From: Pseudonocardia kunmingensis
GTDB taxonomy: Bacteria; Actinomycetota; Actinomycetes; Mycobacteriales; Pseudonocardiaceae
Reading direction: 5' to 3'
DNA: 64,000 nucleotides
NCBI RefSeq assembly: GCF_006716445.1
Contig: NZ_VFPA01000001.1
Location: 744,001 to 808,000 of the forward strand
Shown: in pieces, positions 55,606 to 64,000 of the stretch
Layout: every line of letters starts with the position of its first letter
How positions within the stretch are numbered: position 1 is the first letter of the stretch
Made by a program: the position numbers and the translations under genes
The notes under the pieces: generated by a model
Seen by the model: the letters and a program-made list of their open reading frames with translations, nothing else
What the model was told of the DNA's origin: nothing
Database searches by the model: none

Positions 55606-56259
55606 CTAGACAGCCGCGTTCCGCGGCCCGTCGCCAGGATCGTCTCCCCTGTCCTCCGGCCTGCCGTCGGGGGGGTCCGTGGTGGGGTCCTGCCCTGCGT
55701 CCAGCGCCTGCCAGGCGGCGCGGTCCGGGTCCTGCACGACCCGCCGCTCCCCCGGTGCCGCGTAGCGCGCGCCGAGCCGCGGCAGGCTCCTCTCCCGCAC
55801 CGCGACCAGCGCTCCCACCCCGAGCAGCAGGAGCCCGCCCGCCGCAGGCAGCAGCGGTGCCGGGGTGCCCTGCGCGGTCTGCCGGCGCAGGTCGTCGACG
55901 GACTCCCCGTGCGGCGACTGCGGCAGCGCCGACGCGGGCACGTCCGTGGCGCCGGGGTCGGCGAACAACGCGGTCAGCGCGAACGCCAGCACGCCCGCGC
56001 CGGCCAGCGCCAGCACCACCCCCACCACGCGGCGCAGCACACCGCCGCTGGCCACCAGCCCCGCGATCCCCGCCAGCGCCAGCAGCGCCACCCCGCCCAG
56101 CCACGGCGCGACCTGGGCGCCGGTCACCGAGTCGGGGGCGCCGGTCGCGGACGGCACGCGGTACCAGACCGCCGTCCCGCCGATCCACAGCAGGCCGGCC
56201 GCCAGCGCGAGGCCCGCGCACGCCGTCACGAGCGCCCGCGGGCGGGGGCGTGCGGTCAC
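55606..56259 (-). CDS. Trp-operon-associated membrane protein (TIGR02234 type)
   Basis: A 217-aa protein with four hydrophobic helices (about 10-32, 50-72, 77-98, 138-156) and a polar acidic C-terminus. Position between trpE and trpC plus this layout identify the actinobacterial trp-associated membrane protein family, whose function is unknown. GTG overlaps the trpE stop (GTGA). Confidence 0.87.
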   Translation of the reverse strand: MTARPRPRALVTACAGLALAAGLLWIGGTAVWYRVPSATGAPDSVTGAQVAPWLGGVALLALAGIAGLVASGGVLRRVVGVVLALAGAGVLAFALTALFADPGATDVPASALPQSPHGESVDDLRRQTAQGTPAPLLPAAGGLLLLGVGALVAVRERSLPRLGARYAAPGERRVVQDPDRAAWQALDAGQDPTTDPPDGRPEDRGDDPGDGPRNAAV

Positions 56260-57896
56260 CGCGGCGTGCTGGACGCCGACGAGGCCACGCCCGGTCGGGC
56301 CGCCAGCGGCTCGGCCGGCCCCGCTCCCGCGCCCGTGCGCGGGTCCGCGAGCGTCCCCGCGGTCGCCACCGCCGACAGCACCGCCCGCGCCTTGTTGAGG
56401 CACTCGGTGTCCTCGGCGACGGGGTCGGAGTCGGCGACGATGCCGCCGCCCGCCTGCACGTACGCCACCCCGTCGCGGACCAGGGCCGTGCGGATCGCGA
56501 TCGCGGTGTCGGCGTCGCCCGCGAAGTCGAGGTAGCCCACGATCCCGCCGTAGAGCCCGCGCCGCGTCGGCTCCAGCTCCTCGATGATCGCCATCGCCCG
56601 CGGCTTGGGCGCGCCCGACAGGGTGCCCGCCGGGAAGCAGGCCGCCACGGCGTCGAACGCCGTGCAGTCGCCGCGCAGCACGCCGGTGACCGTGGAGACC
56701 AGGTGCATGACGTGGCTGTAGCGCTCCACCGAGAAGAAGCTGTGCACCTTCACCGTGCCCGGCTCGCAGACCCGGCCCAGGTCGTTGCGGCCCAGGTCGA
56801 CGAGCATGACGTGCTCGGCGCGCTCCTTCTCGTCGGTGCGCAGCTCCTTCTCCAGGAGCAGGTCCTCCTCCTCGGTCTCGCCGCGCCACCGCGTGCCGGC
56901 GATGGGGTGCGTTGTGGCCCGGCCGTCCCGCACCGTGACCAACGCCTCGGGACTCGAGCCGACGATCTCGAACCGCTCACCGTCGGCAGACTCCAGGCGC
57001 AGGAGGTAGAGGTACGGGCTCGGGTTGGTGGCGCGCAGCACCCGGTAGACGTCGAGCGCGTCGGCCTCGCACTCGGCCTCGAACCGCTGCGACACCACCA
57101 CCTGGAACGCCTCGCCCGCGCGGATCTGCTCCTTCGCCTCCTCGATCGCGGCGTGGTGCTGGGCGGGCGAGCGGCGGCGCGTGAACTCCGGCTGCACGGG
57201 CCGGTAGACCGCCACGGTCGACGCCGACGGGGCGGCGAGGTCGGCGGTCATCCGGTCCAGCCGGGCCACCGCGTCGTCGTAGGCCTCGTCCACCCGCTCG
57301 TCGCTGGCGTCCCAGTTGATGGCGTTGGCGATCAGCGTGATCGTGCCCTCGTGGTGGTCGACCGCGGCGAGGTCGGTGGCCAGCAGCATCACCAGCTCGG
57401 GCACCCGCAGGTCGTCCTCGGCCAGCTCGGGCAGCCGCTCCAGGCGCCGCACCGCGTCGTAGGCGAGGTAGCCGACCATGCCCCCGGTGAGCGGCGGCAG
57501 CCCGGGCAGCCGCTCGCTGCGCAGCTCGTCGACGACGGTGCGCAGGGCCGCGAGCGGGTCGCCGCTCGTGGGCAGGCCCACCGGCACCTCGCCGGTCCAG
57601 GTGAGCTCGCCGTCCACCGCGGTCATGGTCGCCCGGCTGCGCGCACCCACGAACGACCACCGCGACCAGGACCGCCCGTTCTCCGCCGACTCGAACAGGA
57701 ACGTGCCGGGCCGGTCACCGGCCAGCTTGCGGTAGACCCCGACGGGGGTCTCGTCGTCGGCGAGCAGCCGCCGGGTCACCGGGATCACCCGGTGCCCGGC
57801 GGCCAGCGCGCGGAACTCCTCGCGGCTGGGGGTGACCGTGCCGAGGGCGCCCTTCGCCGCAGTGCCGAGGGCGCCGGCAGGCGCGGTGACGGTCAT
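56256..57896 (-). CDS. trpE: Anthranilate synthase component I
   Basis: Makes anthranilate from chorismate with ammonia from a TrpG subunit (not in the window). 546 aa. Feedback-site LLFES-type element reads [10 protein letters not shown]; chorismate-binding blocks [35 protein letters not shown] and [16 protein letters not shown] are complete. ATG 57896 has ACAATG just upstream, a likely -10 of a leaderless transcript, so classical attenuation is excluded at this start. Confidence 0.96.
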   Translation of the reverse strand: MTVTAPAGALGTAAKGALGTVTPSREEFRALAAGHRVIPVTRRLLADDETPVGVYRKLAGDRPGTFLFESAENGRSWSRWSFVGARSRATMTAVDGELTWTGEVPVGLPTSGDPLAALRTVVDELRSERLPGLPPLTGGMVGYLAYDAVRRLERLPELAEDDLRVPELVMLLATDLAAVDHHEGTITLIANAINWDASDERVDEAYDDAVARLDRMTADLAAPSASTVAVYRPVQPEFTRRRSPAQHHAAIEEAKEQIRAGEAFQVVVSQRFEAECEADALDVYRVLRATNPSPYLYLLRLESADGERFEIVGSSPEALVTVRDGRATTHPIAGTRWRGETEEEDLLLEKELRTDEKERAEHVMLVDLGRNDLGRVCEPGTVKVHSFFSVERYSHVMHLVSTVTGVLRGDCTAFDAVAACFPAGTLSGAPKPRAMAIIEELEPTRRGLYGGIVGYLDFAGDADTAIAIRTALVRDGVAYVQAGGGIVADSDPVAEDTECLNKARAVLSAVATAGTLADPRTGAGAGPAEPLAARPGVASSASSTPR

Positions 57897-58008
57897 GGCG
57901 CCATTGTGCGGCACGCCCTCCCGGCGGCCACCGCGGCGTTCGGCGCCGCCACGCCGGTCGCGGCACCACCCACCGGGTTCTCAGCCGGGGACCGGGAGAA
58001 TGGGAATC

Positions 58009-58620
58009 GTGGCCGCAGCCGACGAGAACACCGCCCCCCGACGCCGCGGGCGCAGGCCCGGCGGCGCCGACACGCGGACGTCGCTGCTGGACGCGGCCCG
58101 CGCCGTCTTCGCCGAGCGCGGCTACGACGGCGCGACGGTGCGCGTGATCGCGGAGCGCGCGGGCGTGGACCCGGCGATGGTCAACCACTGGTTCGGCGGC
58201 AAGGAACCGCTGTTCGTCGCCGCGCTGAACCTCCCGGCCGACCCGGCCACGATCCTCGGCGAGGCGGTGTCCGGCGATCCCGACGAGCTGGCCGAGCGGA
58301 TCCTCTGCCGGCTCCTGGAGGTCTGGGACAGCACCGGCGGCGCGCAGTTCGCGGCGCTGCTGCAGAGCATCGCCACCCAGGACGTCGCGGCGGCGCTGCT
58401 GCGCGAGTTCATCGCCCGCGTCCTGGTGGGCAAGGTGCTGCGGGAGGTCGCCCCGGATCGCCCCGAGCTGCGCGCCACCCTGTGCGGCACGCAGATGTTC
58501 GGGCTGGCGTTCGTGCGGTACGTGCTGAAGGTGGAGCCGCTGGCCTCCGCCGACCACGCCACGATCGTGTCCGCGGTGGCCCCGAACCTGCAGCGCTACC
58601 TCACGGGCCCCCTGCCGTGA
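58009..58620 (+). CDS. TetR-family repressor
   Basis: A 203-aa regulator: helix-turn-helix ATVRVIAERAGVDPAMVNHWFGGKEPLF (about 42-68) and a C-terminal domain of the TetR_C type seen in Streptomyces-like regulators. GTG 58009 has GGGAGA 8 nt upstream; ATG 58000 is in frame but too close to it. Divergent from trpE by 112 bp, though control of trp is only a guess. Ends overlap the FhuF-like gene by 20 bp. Confidence 0.88.
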   Translation: MAAADENTAPRRRGRRPGGADTRTSLLDAARAVFAERGYDGATVRVIAERAGVDPAMVNHWFGGKEPLFVAALNLPADPATILGEAVSGDPDELAERILCRLLEVWDSTGGAQFAALLQSIATQDVAAALLREFIARVLVGKVLREVAPDRPELRATLCGTQMFGLAFVRYVLKVEPLASADHATIVSAVAPNLQRYLTGPLP

Positions 58621-59458
58621 CGGCGGCGGGCGCGAGCCCGTCCACGAACGCGCCGAACCGCTGCGCGCGCTCCGGCGAGCACAGGAACGGGCACGTCATG
58701 CAGTACGCGTCGGACGCGCGTTCCACCTGCGGCTCGGTCTTGTAGTACAGGCAGCAGGCGGCGCGGACCGGCACCGCGTAGGTGTCGGCCCCGCGCTGCA
58801 CCGCCTCGGTGCCGCCGCGGTGCCGGATGCGGGCCCCGTGGGCGACGAGCGCGTCCACCAGCGCGGCTCCGAGCTCGGCGGCGGCGGTGCGGTCCGTGCC
58901 GGCGTAGAGGGGGACGTAGGTCGCGGCGCTGCGGACCGAGTCGGCGACGCCGTTCCACAGCGGCACCAGGCCGTAGCGGGTGGCGGCGCGCACGGCGTCC
59001 AGCAGCGGTCCGAGGGTCGCGACGGCTGCCTCGGCGACGCGGTCGAGCAGCACGGTGGTGTCGGCCACGACCTCCACGTCCCGGTCACCCGCCGCAGGGT
59101 CGTCGGGCAGCACGAGCAGCGTGGCGTCCCGCACGGCGACCCCGCCGGTGCCGGGGTGCACGAGGAGGTTCCCGGCGCGCACGTCCCATGCCCGGCGCTC
59201 GAGCAGGAGCGCGGCGCTCACCCGGCCGAGCACGGCGTGCACGAGCGTGCCGGCCACGGAGGTGGCCGCCACCGAGGCCAGCCCGGCCGGGTTGTCCTCC
59301 TGCCGCGCACGCGCGCACCACTCGGCGACGTCCGGCACCGCGACGGCCAGCGACCGCCAGCCGGGTTCTGCGGGCACCCCGATCCGCACGGCGTAGGCGT
59401 CCGGGTAGGCCGGGCGCAGCTCGCGCAGCCGCGCGGTCGTGGCAGCCAACGCACTCAT
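58601..59458 (-). CDS. FhuF-like (2Fe-2S) ferric siderophore reductase
   Basis: A 285-aa protein with weak similarity over most of its length but a clear FhuF C-terminal cluster motif: Cys235-Cys236-x16-Cys-x2-Cys (RAACCLYYKT...AYCMTCPFL). Such proteins reduce ferric siderophores in the cytosol. No siderophore transporter is adjacent, although iron release fits the haem genes elsewhere in the window. ATG start. Confidence 0.85.
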   Translation of the reverse strand: MSALAATTARLRELRPAYPDAYAVRIGVPAEPGWRSLAVAVPDVAEWCARARQEDNPAGLASVAATSVAGTLVHAVLGRVSAALLLERRAWDVRAGNLLVHPGTGGVAVRDATLLVLPDDPAAGDRDVEVVADTTVLLDRVAEAAVATLGPLLDAVRAATRYGLVPLWNGVADSVRSAATYVPLYAGTDRTAAAELGAALVDALVAHGARIRHRGGTEAVQRGADTYAVPVRAACCLYYKTEPQVERASDAYCMTCPFLCSPERAQRFGAFVDGLAPAAVTAGGP

Positions 59459-59515
59459 GAGGCGAGGCTAACCTGATCGACGCGGGCCGCGAAAGGCCCC
59501 GGGCCCCCACCGGTC

Positions 59516-59555
59516 GTGAGTGGATACGAGTGCTCCCGCACTCGTATCCACTCAC
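59516..59555. repeat. Perfect 18-bp stem hairpin (family D)
   Basis: GTGAGTGGATACGAGTGC, loop TCCC, exact complement. The stop codon of the response regulator (59552-59554) is inside the right arm. On the minus strand it would form a stem-loop immediately after translation ends. Confidence 0.85.
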
Positions 59556-60202
59556 GGGTGGCGGGGGTCGATGAAGCCGGACTCGTAGGCGGCCACCACG
59601 GCCTGGGTCCGGTCACGCGCCCCGACCTTGGCGAGCACGTTGCCCACGTGGGTCTTGACCGTCTCCACGCCCACCACCAGCTCGCGCGCGATCTCGGCGT
59701 TGGACAGGCCCCGCGCCATCCAGCGCAGCACCTCACCCTCGCGCTCGGTGAGCCCCGCGCCGCGCAGCGCGTCCCCGCCGCGGGTGCCGCGGGTGGCGAC
59801 GAGGTCGCGCACCGCCGCCGGGAACAGCAGCGACTCCCCCTGCGCGACCGTGCGCACGGCCTGCACGATCTCGGCCGGGCGGGCCCGCTTGAGCAGGAAG
59901 CCGGTGGCCCCCGCCTGCAGCGCCTCGTAGACGTAGCCGTCGTTGCCGAACGTGGTGAGCACCAGCACGCGGGGCGGGTGCGTCAGCGCCGTCACCAGGT
60001 GCCGGGTGGCGGTGATGCCGTCGACGGCCTGCATCCGCACGTCCATCAGCACGACCTCGGGCGCGAACCGGCGCACGAGCCCGGGCACCTCGGCACCGTC
60101 CGACGCCTCGCCGCGGACCTCGATGTCCGGCTCGGCGTCGAGGATCGCCTTGAGCCCGGCCCGCACCAGCTCCTCGTCGTCCACCAGCAGCACGCCGATC
60201 AT
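59552..60202 (-). CDS. NarL/LuxR-type response regulator
   Basis: A 216-aa regulator: receiver VLLVDDEELVRAGLKAIL with phosphoacceptor in VVLMDVRMQAVDG and Lys in FLLKRARP; LuxR output GLTEREGEVLRWMARGLSNAEIARELVVGVETVKTHV. Seven bases separate it from the kinase stop. Very similar to the regulator at 1450-2136. Ends within hairpin D. Confidence 0.93.
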   Translation of the reverse strand: MIGVLLVDDEELVRAGLKAILDAEPDIEVRGEASDGAEVPGLVRRFAPEVVLMDVRMQAVDGITATRHLVTALTHPPRVLVLTTFGNDGYVYEALQAGATGFLLKRARPAEIVQAVRTVAQGESLLFPAAVRDLVATRGTRGGDALRGAGLTEREGEVLRWMARGLSNAEIARELVVGVETVKTHVGNVLAKVGARDRTQAVVAAYESGFIDPRHP

Positions 60203-60209
60203 CGCGACA

Positions 60210-61472
60210 TCATCCCGGCATCCGCCGCGTCCCGGCCAGCGGCAGCCGCGCGGTCACCCGCCAGCGTTCCTCGTCGCCGCCGGCGCACAGCTCGCCGCGC
60301 AGCACGGTGACCCGCTCGCGCATCCCGGCGAGCCCGCGACCGCCGCCGGTGCGGGGCCGCGCCCGGGCGTCGCCGAGCGGGTTGGTCAGCTCCAGCTCCA
60401 CGGCGTCGTCGCGCACCGCCACCCGCACGGCCACCGGCACCGGCCCGGCGTGGCGCAACGCGTTGGTCAACCCCTCCTGCACGATCCGGTACGCCTCGCG
60501 CGACACCGCCCGCGGCACCGCGTCGGTCGCGCCGTCGCGGTGCAGCTCGACGGCCACGCCCGCCGAGCGGGCCCCGTCGACGAGCGCGTCGAGGTCGCCG
60601 AGGTCGGGCTGCGGGGCGCGGTCGTCGGCGCCGTCGGTCCCGTCCGACCCGTTGCGCAGCAGCCCGAGCACGTGGTCGAGGTCGGCCAGCGCGGATCGCC
60701 CCGCCTCGGCGATCGCGTCCAGCGCGCGGGCGACGAACGCGGGGTCGGTCTCCAGCACCCGGGCCGCCGCCCCGGCCTGCAGCGTCGTGATCGTCAACGC
60801 GTGGCCCACGGAGTCGTGCAGCTCGCGCGCGAGCCGGTTGCGCTCGGCCAGTGCACGCTCCGCGGCGTGCGCCTCGGCGAGCTCGGCCGCCATCCGCTCG
60901 GTGGGCGTGGGCCCGAGCACGCGGGGGGCGAGCCGGGCCAGCGCCGCACCCGACGCCGACGCCGCGTGCAGCAGCAGCACCGGCAGCACCAGCCCCACCG
61001 GCGGCAGCCACCACGCCCCGCCGCCGGTCGGGAACGGCCGCAGTGCGAGCCACGGCGCGAACAGGAAGCCGATCGTGATGGGCAGCACGGCGAGCGTGAC
61101 GAGCGCGGTCACCGCGCCCGCGGCGGCGTTGAGCACCAGCCAGCCCGCGGCCCGGCGCCGCGCCGGCCAGCTGTCGGCCGTCGCCGGGTCCGGCTCGGGC
61201 ACGGTCGCACCCAGCAGCGCGCGGGCGGCGGTGATCGCCAGCGCCCGCACACCGGGCACCAGCGCGACCCCGAACGCGATCACCACCCCCGGGACCACGA
61301 CGAGCAACGCACCGAACACGTCGAGGTCGCCGCTGGTCATGCTGGTGGTGATGAGCGCACCCAGCCCCACGTAGGGCAGCAGGATCACGGCACCCAGCAG
61401 CAGGTGCACGAACCGGCGGTAGGTCAGCCCGTCGGTGAGCGGGGCGAGGAAGCGCCGGAGCGGGCGGGGCAC
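60210..61472 (-). CDS. Membrane sensor histidine kinase (HisKA_3 type)
   Basis: A 420-aa kinase with an N-terminal DUF-type membrane sensor (four or more helices, about 20-190; the block LVLNAAAGAVTALVTLAVLP resembles the PspC/sensor domain of such kinases), phosphoacceptor RELHDSVGHALTITTLQAGAA and HATPase YRIVQEGLTNALRHAG, GRGLAGMRERV. GTG 61472 taken as start (VPRPLRRFLAPLTDG); the open frame continues upstream over low-complexity codons. Cognate to the regulator downstream. Confidence 0.9.
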   Translation of the reverse strand: MPRPLRRFLAPLTDGLTYRRFVHLLLGAVILLPYVGLGALITTSMTSGDLDVFGALLVVVPGVVIAFGVALVPGVRALAITAARALLGATVPEPDPATADSWPARRRAAGWLVLNAAAGAVTALVTLAVLPITIGFLFAPWLALRPFPTGGGAWWLPPVGLVLPVLLLHAASASGAALARLAPRVLGPTPTERMAAELAEAHAAERALAERNRLARELHDSVGHALTITTLQAGAAARVLETDPAFVARALDAIAEAGRSALADLDHVLGLLRNGSDGTDGADDRAPQPDLGDLDALVDGARSAGVAVELHRDGATDAVPRAVSREAYRIVQEGLTNALRHAGPVPVAVRVAVRDDAVELELTNPLGDARARPRTGGGRGLAGMRERVTVLRGELCAGGDEERWRVTARLPLAGTRRMPG

Positions 61473-61581
61473 GCCACCGATCGTCGCAGAGCACCCCCGG
61501 CGCACCCCTCCCCCGCCAGAGGGAGCGGGATCGTCCCGCGGCGGGAGTCGCGCGACGATCCGGTCCCGGATCGTCATCGCC

Positions 61582-62496
61582 ATGACCACCGGAGCGGCAA
61601 CCGCACCGCCGACCGCGGTCCCCGTCGGCGTCCGGGTACTGGGCCGGCTCGCCGCCGCCGGGACCCTGCCCTATCTCACGATCAAGCTCGGCTGGCTGTC
61701 CGGCGCCACGCTCGGCGCGCGCGAACCCGCGTTCCTCGCCGAGCCGGCCGTCGTGGTCGCCAACGCCGTCACCTTCGCGATGGACCTCGCCGTGATCGGG
61801 CTGGCGTTCGCCCTCACCTCCCGCTGGGGCGAGCGGCTCCCGGCGTGGCTGGTCCTGCTGCCGGTGTGGGTCGGTACCGGGTTCCTGGTGCCGATGGCCG
61901 TGTCCGTCCTGCCGGCCACCGCGGTCACGGTGCTCACCACCACGCCGGAGCCCACGGTGTTCGAGCCGTGGCTGCAGCCGGTGGTCTACGGCGGCTTCGC
62001 CTGGCAGGGCGTCTTCCTCGGGGCCGCGTTCGTCGCGTACGCGGTACGGCGGTGGGCGGGCGTGGTCACGGCGTCCGCACCGCCCGCCCCGCCGTTCCTC
62101 CCCCTGCTGCGCGTGATCGCCGTCGGGGGCTGCGTGATGGCCGGTGCCAGCGCCGCGGCGCACCTCGGCGTCGGCCTGACCGCCGGTTCGGCCGTGACGC
62201 TGGGGATGCAGACCGTCGACGCCGCGCTCGCGGTCGCCGGCGCGGTCGGCGTGGTCGCGCTCGTCCGCGCCCGGGCCTCGAGGCGGTGGGCCGCCACCGC
62301 CGCCGCCTGGACCGGCAGCGCCGCGATGTTCTCCTGGGGCCTCTACACGGTGGTCGTGCGGCTCACCGCGGACGGCTTCACCGAACTCGACGCGGCGGGC
62401 GGCGTAGCGCAGGTCACCGGCCTGCTCGGCGGTTTCGCCCTCGCCGTGGCCGGAATGCTCGCCCTCGTCGGTTCCGGGGAGGGCCGGCGCGGGTAG
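61582..62496 (+). CDS. Polytopic membrane protein, unknown
   Basis: A 304-aa protein with about eight hydrophobic segments and no recognised signature. The start ATG 61582 lies 110 bp from the divergent kinase start, so it may be a target of that two-component system, as transporters and membrane proteins often are. The conserved-looking GTLPYLTIKLGWLSGATLG near the start recurs in actinobacterial membrane proteins of unknown role. Confidence 0.78.
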   Translation: MTTGAATAPPTAVPVGVRVLGRLAAAGTLPYLTIKLGWLSGATLGAREPAFLAEPAVVVANAVTFAMDLAVIGLAFALTSRWGERLPAWLVLLPVWVGTGFLVPMAVSVLPATAVTVLTTTPEPTVFEPWLQPVVYGGFAWQGVFLGAAFVAYAVRRWAGVVTASAPPAPPFLPLLRVIAVGGCVMAGASAAAHLGVGLTAGSAVTLGMQTVDAALAVAGAVGVVALVRARASRRWAATAAAWTGSAAMFSWGLYTVVVRLTADGFTELDAAGGVAQVTGLLGGFALAVAGMLALVGSGEGRRG

Positions 62497-62526
62497 CGGG
62501 GGGAACGTCGCCCACTCCCGCAGCGG

Positions 62527-63255
62527 TCAGGCCGGCGCGTCCACCACCTGCAGGCGCACCCGCTTGTTCCCCTTGCCCTTCGACTCGGTGCCCGTCACGC
62601 GGACGGCCCCGACCTCGGCGGTGCTCGCCACGTGCGTGCCGCCGTCGGCCTGCTTGTCCAGCCCGACGATGTCGATCACGCGCAGCGGGTCGATCTCCCG
62701 GGGGATCAGGTTCGCGGCCGTGCGGATCAGCGCCGGGTCGGCGTCCGCGGCGTCGCGGCCGAGGAACTCGACCACCACGGCCCGCGCCGCCGCCAGCTCC
62801 TCGTTGATCCGGCTCTCCAGCCGCTTGCCCAGCTCGGTCGAGATCGACTCGAGCGGGAAGTCCAGGCGGCCGGACCCGGGCTCCATGTTGCCGCCGGTGA
62901 CCGGGATCGCGAACTCCGACCACACCACCCCGCACAGCACGTGCAGGGCCGTGTGGGTGCGCATGAGCAGGTGCCGGCGCGACCAGTCGATCTCCCCGGC
63001 CAGCTCGGCGCCCGTGCCCGGCAGCTCGGGCGCGTCGACCCAGTGCCAGATCCGGCCGCCCTCGCGCTTCACCCTCGTGACGGCGACCGCGCCGCCACCC
63101 CAGTCGAGCGTGCCGAGGTCGTGCGGCTGGCCGCCGCCGCCCGGGTAGAACGCCGTGCGGGCGAGCGCGACGCGCCCGGCGTCCCGGTCGACCTCGGTGA
63201 TCGCGGCCTCGAACGAGCGGCGGTAGGCGTCGGTGGCGAAGAGCTCCTCGGTCAC
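62527..63255 (-). CDS. AlaX-type alanyl-tRNA editing protein
   Basis: A stand-alone trans-editing domain (242 aa) that removes mischarged Ser/Gly from tRNA-Ala. The metal-binding motif RTHTALHVL (HxxxH) and the second motif DGGTHVASTAEVG are present, and FYPGGGGQPHDLG matches the AlaRS editing domain start. GTG start. Lies between hisI and the unknown membrane protein with palindromic repeats upstream. Confidence 0.93.
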   Translation of the reverse strand: MTEELFATDAYRRSFEAAITEVDRDAGRVALARTAFYPGGGGQPHDLGTLDWGGGAVAVTRVKREGGRIWHWVDAPELPGTGAELAGEIDWSRRHLLMRTHTALHVLCGVVWSEFAIPVTGGNMEPGSGRLDFPLESISTELGKRLESRINEELAAARAVVVEFLGRDAADADPALIRTAANLIPREIDPLRVIDIVGLDKQADGGTHVASTAEVGAVRVTGTESKGKGNKRVRLQVVDAPA

Positions 63256-63283
63256 GCCGCGACACTAGGACGTCGGCCACCCC

Positions 63284-63358
63284 GGCTCGCACACCGGTTG
63301 TGGTGCTCACGCACCGACTGCAGTCGGTGTGCGAGCGCTGAAGTCGGTGTGCGAGCGA
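63284..63358. repeat. Interspersed palindromic repeat A, copy 3
   Basis: Centre at 63305-63336 (GCTCACGCACCGACTG against CAGTCGGTGTGCGAGC, two mismatches) with outer half-sites GCTCGCACACCG and TCGGTGTGCGAGCG. Confidence 0.85.
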
Positions 63359-63390
63359 TCGGCGCGGCGCGGACGCGACGGCCGACGCCG

Positions 63391-63461
63391 GTCGCACACC
63401 GATCGTGGTGCTCACGCACCGACTGCAGTCGGTGCGTGAGGGCTGAAGTCGGTGTGCGAGC
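63391..63461. repeat. Interspersed palindromic repeat A, copy 4
   Basis: Centre at 63411-63440 is a perfect 30-bp palindrome (half-site CTCACGCACCGACTG), again flanked by TCGCACACCGATCGTGG and TCGGTGTGCGAGCG. Tandem with copy 3, 106 bp apart, in the gap between alaX and hisI. Confidence 0.85.
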
Positions 63462-63478
63462 GCGCCGCGTGGCCGCGG

Positions 63479-63841
63479 TCAGCCGGCGGCGAGCAGGACG
63501 TCGGTGTCGAAGCAGGTGCGGGTGCCGGTGTGGCAGGCCGCGCCGGTCTGGTCGACGACCACGAGCAGGGCGTCGCCGTCGCAGTCCAGGCGCACCTCGT
63601 GCACGTGCTGGACGTTGCCGGAGGTCGCGCCCTTCACCCAGTACTCCTCGCGGGAGCGCGACCAGTACGTGGCCCGGCCGGTGGTCAGGGTGCGGTGCAG
63701 CGCCTCGTCGTCCATCCAGGCGACCATCAGCACCTCGCCGGTGCCGCGCTGCTGGACGACCGCGCAGACCAGGCCGTCCGGGGTGCGCTTGAGCCGGGCG
63801 GCGATCCCGGCGTCGAGCGCCGACTCCACCACGCGCGGCAT
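63479..63841 (-). CDS. hisI: Phosphoribosyl-AMP cyclohydrolase
   Basis: Opens the adenine ring of PR-AMP in histidine synthesis. 120 aa, single-domain form. Zn/Mg residues: [29 protein letters not shown] carries the Asp triple and the two C-terminal Cys; [18 protein letters not shown] precedes it. ATG 63841 shares one base with the hisF stop (TGATG); GTG 63844 is the alternative. Confidence 0.96.
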   Translation of the reverse strand: MPRVVESALDAGIAARLKRTPDGLVCAVVQQRGTGEVLMVAWMDDEALHRTLTTGRATYWSRSREEYWVKGATSGNVQHVHEVRLDCDGDALLVVVDQTGAACHTGTRTCFDTDVLLAAG

Positions 63842-64000
63842 CACCGCACCTCCACGTCCGCGGCGCGCAGGCCGTCCTTGACGTCCTTGATCCGCAGCTG
63901 TCCGAAGTGGAAGACGCTCGCGGCGAGCACCGCGTCGGCCCCGGCGCGGACCGCGGGCGGGAAGTGCGCAGGAGCGCCCGCCCCACCGCTCGCGATCACC
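63841..64000 (-). CDS. hisF: Imidazole glycerol phosphate synthase cyclase subunit (C-terminal part)
   Basis: Only the last ~52 codons are inside the window; the gene runs off the right edge. The visible part, [12 protein letters not shown]...[22 protein letters not shown], is the phosphate-binding end of the HisF TIM barrel. Stop overlaps the hisI start. Confidence 0.93.
   Translation of the reverse strand, partial: VIASGGAGAPAHFPPAVRAGADAVLAASVFHFGQLRIKDVKDGLRAADVEVR

Overview
The window is very GC-rich with GTG/ATG starts, leaderless-looking genes and many 4-base stop/start overlaps. Gene content (HemQ-type haem synthesis, DUF3000, a LigD-type polymerase, GlgX-TreY-TreZ, a PPE-like type VII substrate, trpE-(membrane protein)-trpCBA-lgt next to hisI/hisF) points to a free-living actinobacterium of the Pseudonocardiaceae type, probably Pseudonocardia or a close relative. 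This assignment is inference; no search could be run.

Layout. 0-7 kb: LigD-type polymerase, a LuxR/HisKA_3 two-component pair, a GT87-like membrane protein running in frame into MsrB, a decayed vapBC locus, hemQ and a TetR regulator. 7-15 kb: NAD(P)-binding protein, cytosolic subtilase with a stand-alone I9-like partner, hemG-hemE, DUF3000, orphan response regulator and RNase D. 15-19 kb: OmpR-type two-component system overlapping dxs. 19-25 kb: four tandem membrane diguanylate cyclases, each with its own sigma-A-like promoter. 25.2-25.6 kb: a perfect 61-bp tandem array in which every unit carries a short ORF, four of them with a full Shine-Dalgarno sequence. 25.7-36 kb: MFS exporter, alanine dehydrogenase, histidine phosphatase, a gene-free stretch with a long inverted repeat, HIT protein, F420/PPOX-like protein, glgX-treY, then vapBC. 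36-45 kb: treZ, malate dehydrogenase, membrane proteins, TetR plus alpha/beta hydrolase, CoA-binding protein, metY, dienelactone hydrolase. 45-52.6 kb: PPE-like protein, TesB, MarR/P450 pair, pyruvate kinase, DUF2461, lgt. 52.6-64 kb: trpABC-(membrane protein)-trpE, TetR, FhuF-like protein, a second LuxR/HisKA_3 pair, a membrane protein, an AlaX-type editing protein, hisI and the end of hisF.

How the parts fit. HemQ, HemG and HemE form the late haem route. GlgX, TreY and TreZ convert glycogen to trehalose; the usually contiguous treY-treZ pair is split here by an opposing toxin-antitoxin locus. The trp genes are translationally coupled by ATGA/GTGA overlaps and trpE looks leaderless, so no attenuator is visible. 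The four diguanylate cyclases are recent duplicates with conserved active and inhibitory sites.

Between genes the window is rich in repeats: at least six families of long perfect or near-perfect palindromes, mostly right behind stop codons; a 22-bp tandem repeat seen twice, once inside hemG; and the 61-bp minicistron array at 25.3-25.6 kb, the most unusual object here. A related mini-ORF (Met-Arg-Asn-Lys-Asp-Trp-Asn) with a strong Shine-Dalgarno sequence lies 3.3 kb away in the same diguanylate cyclase cluster.
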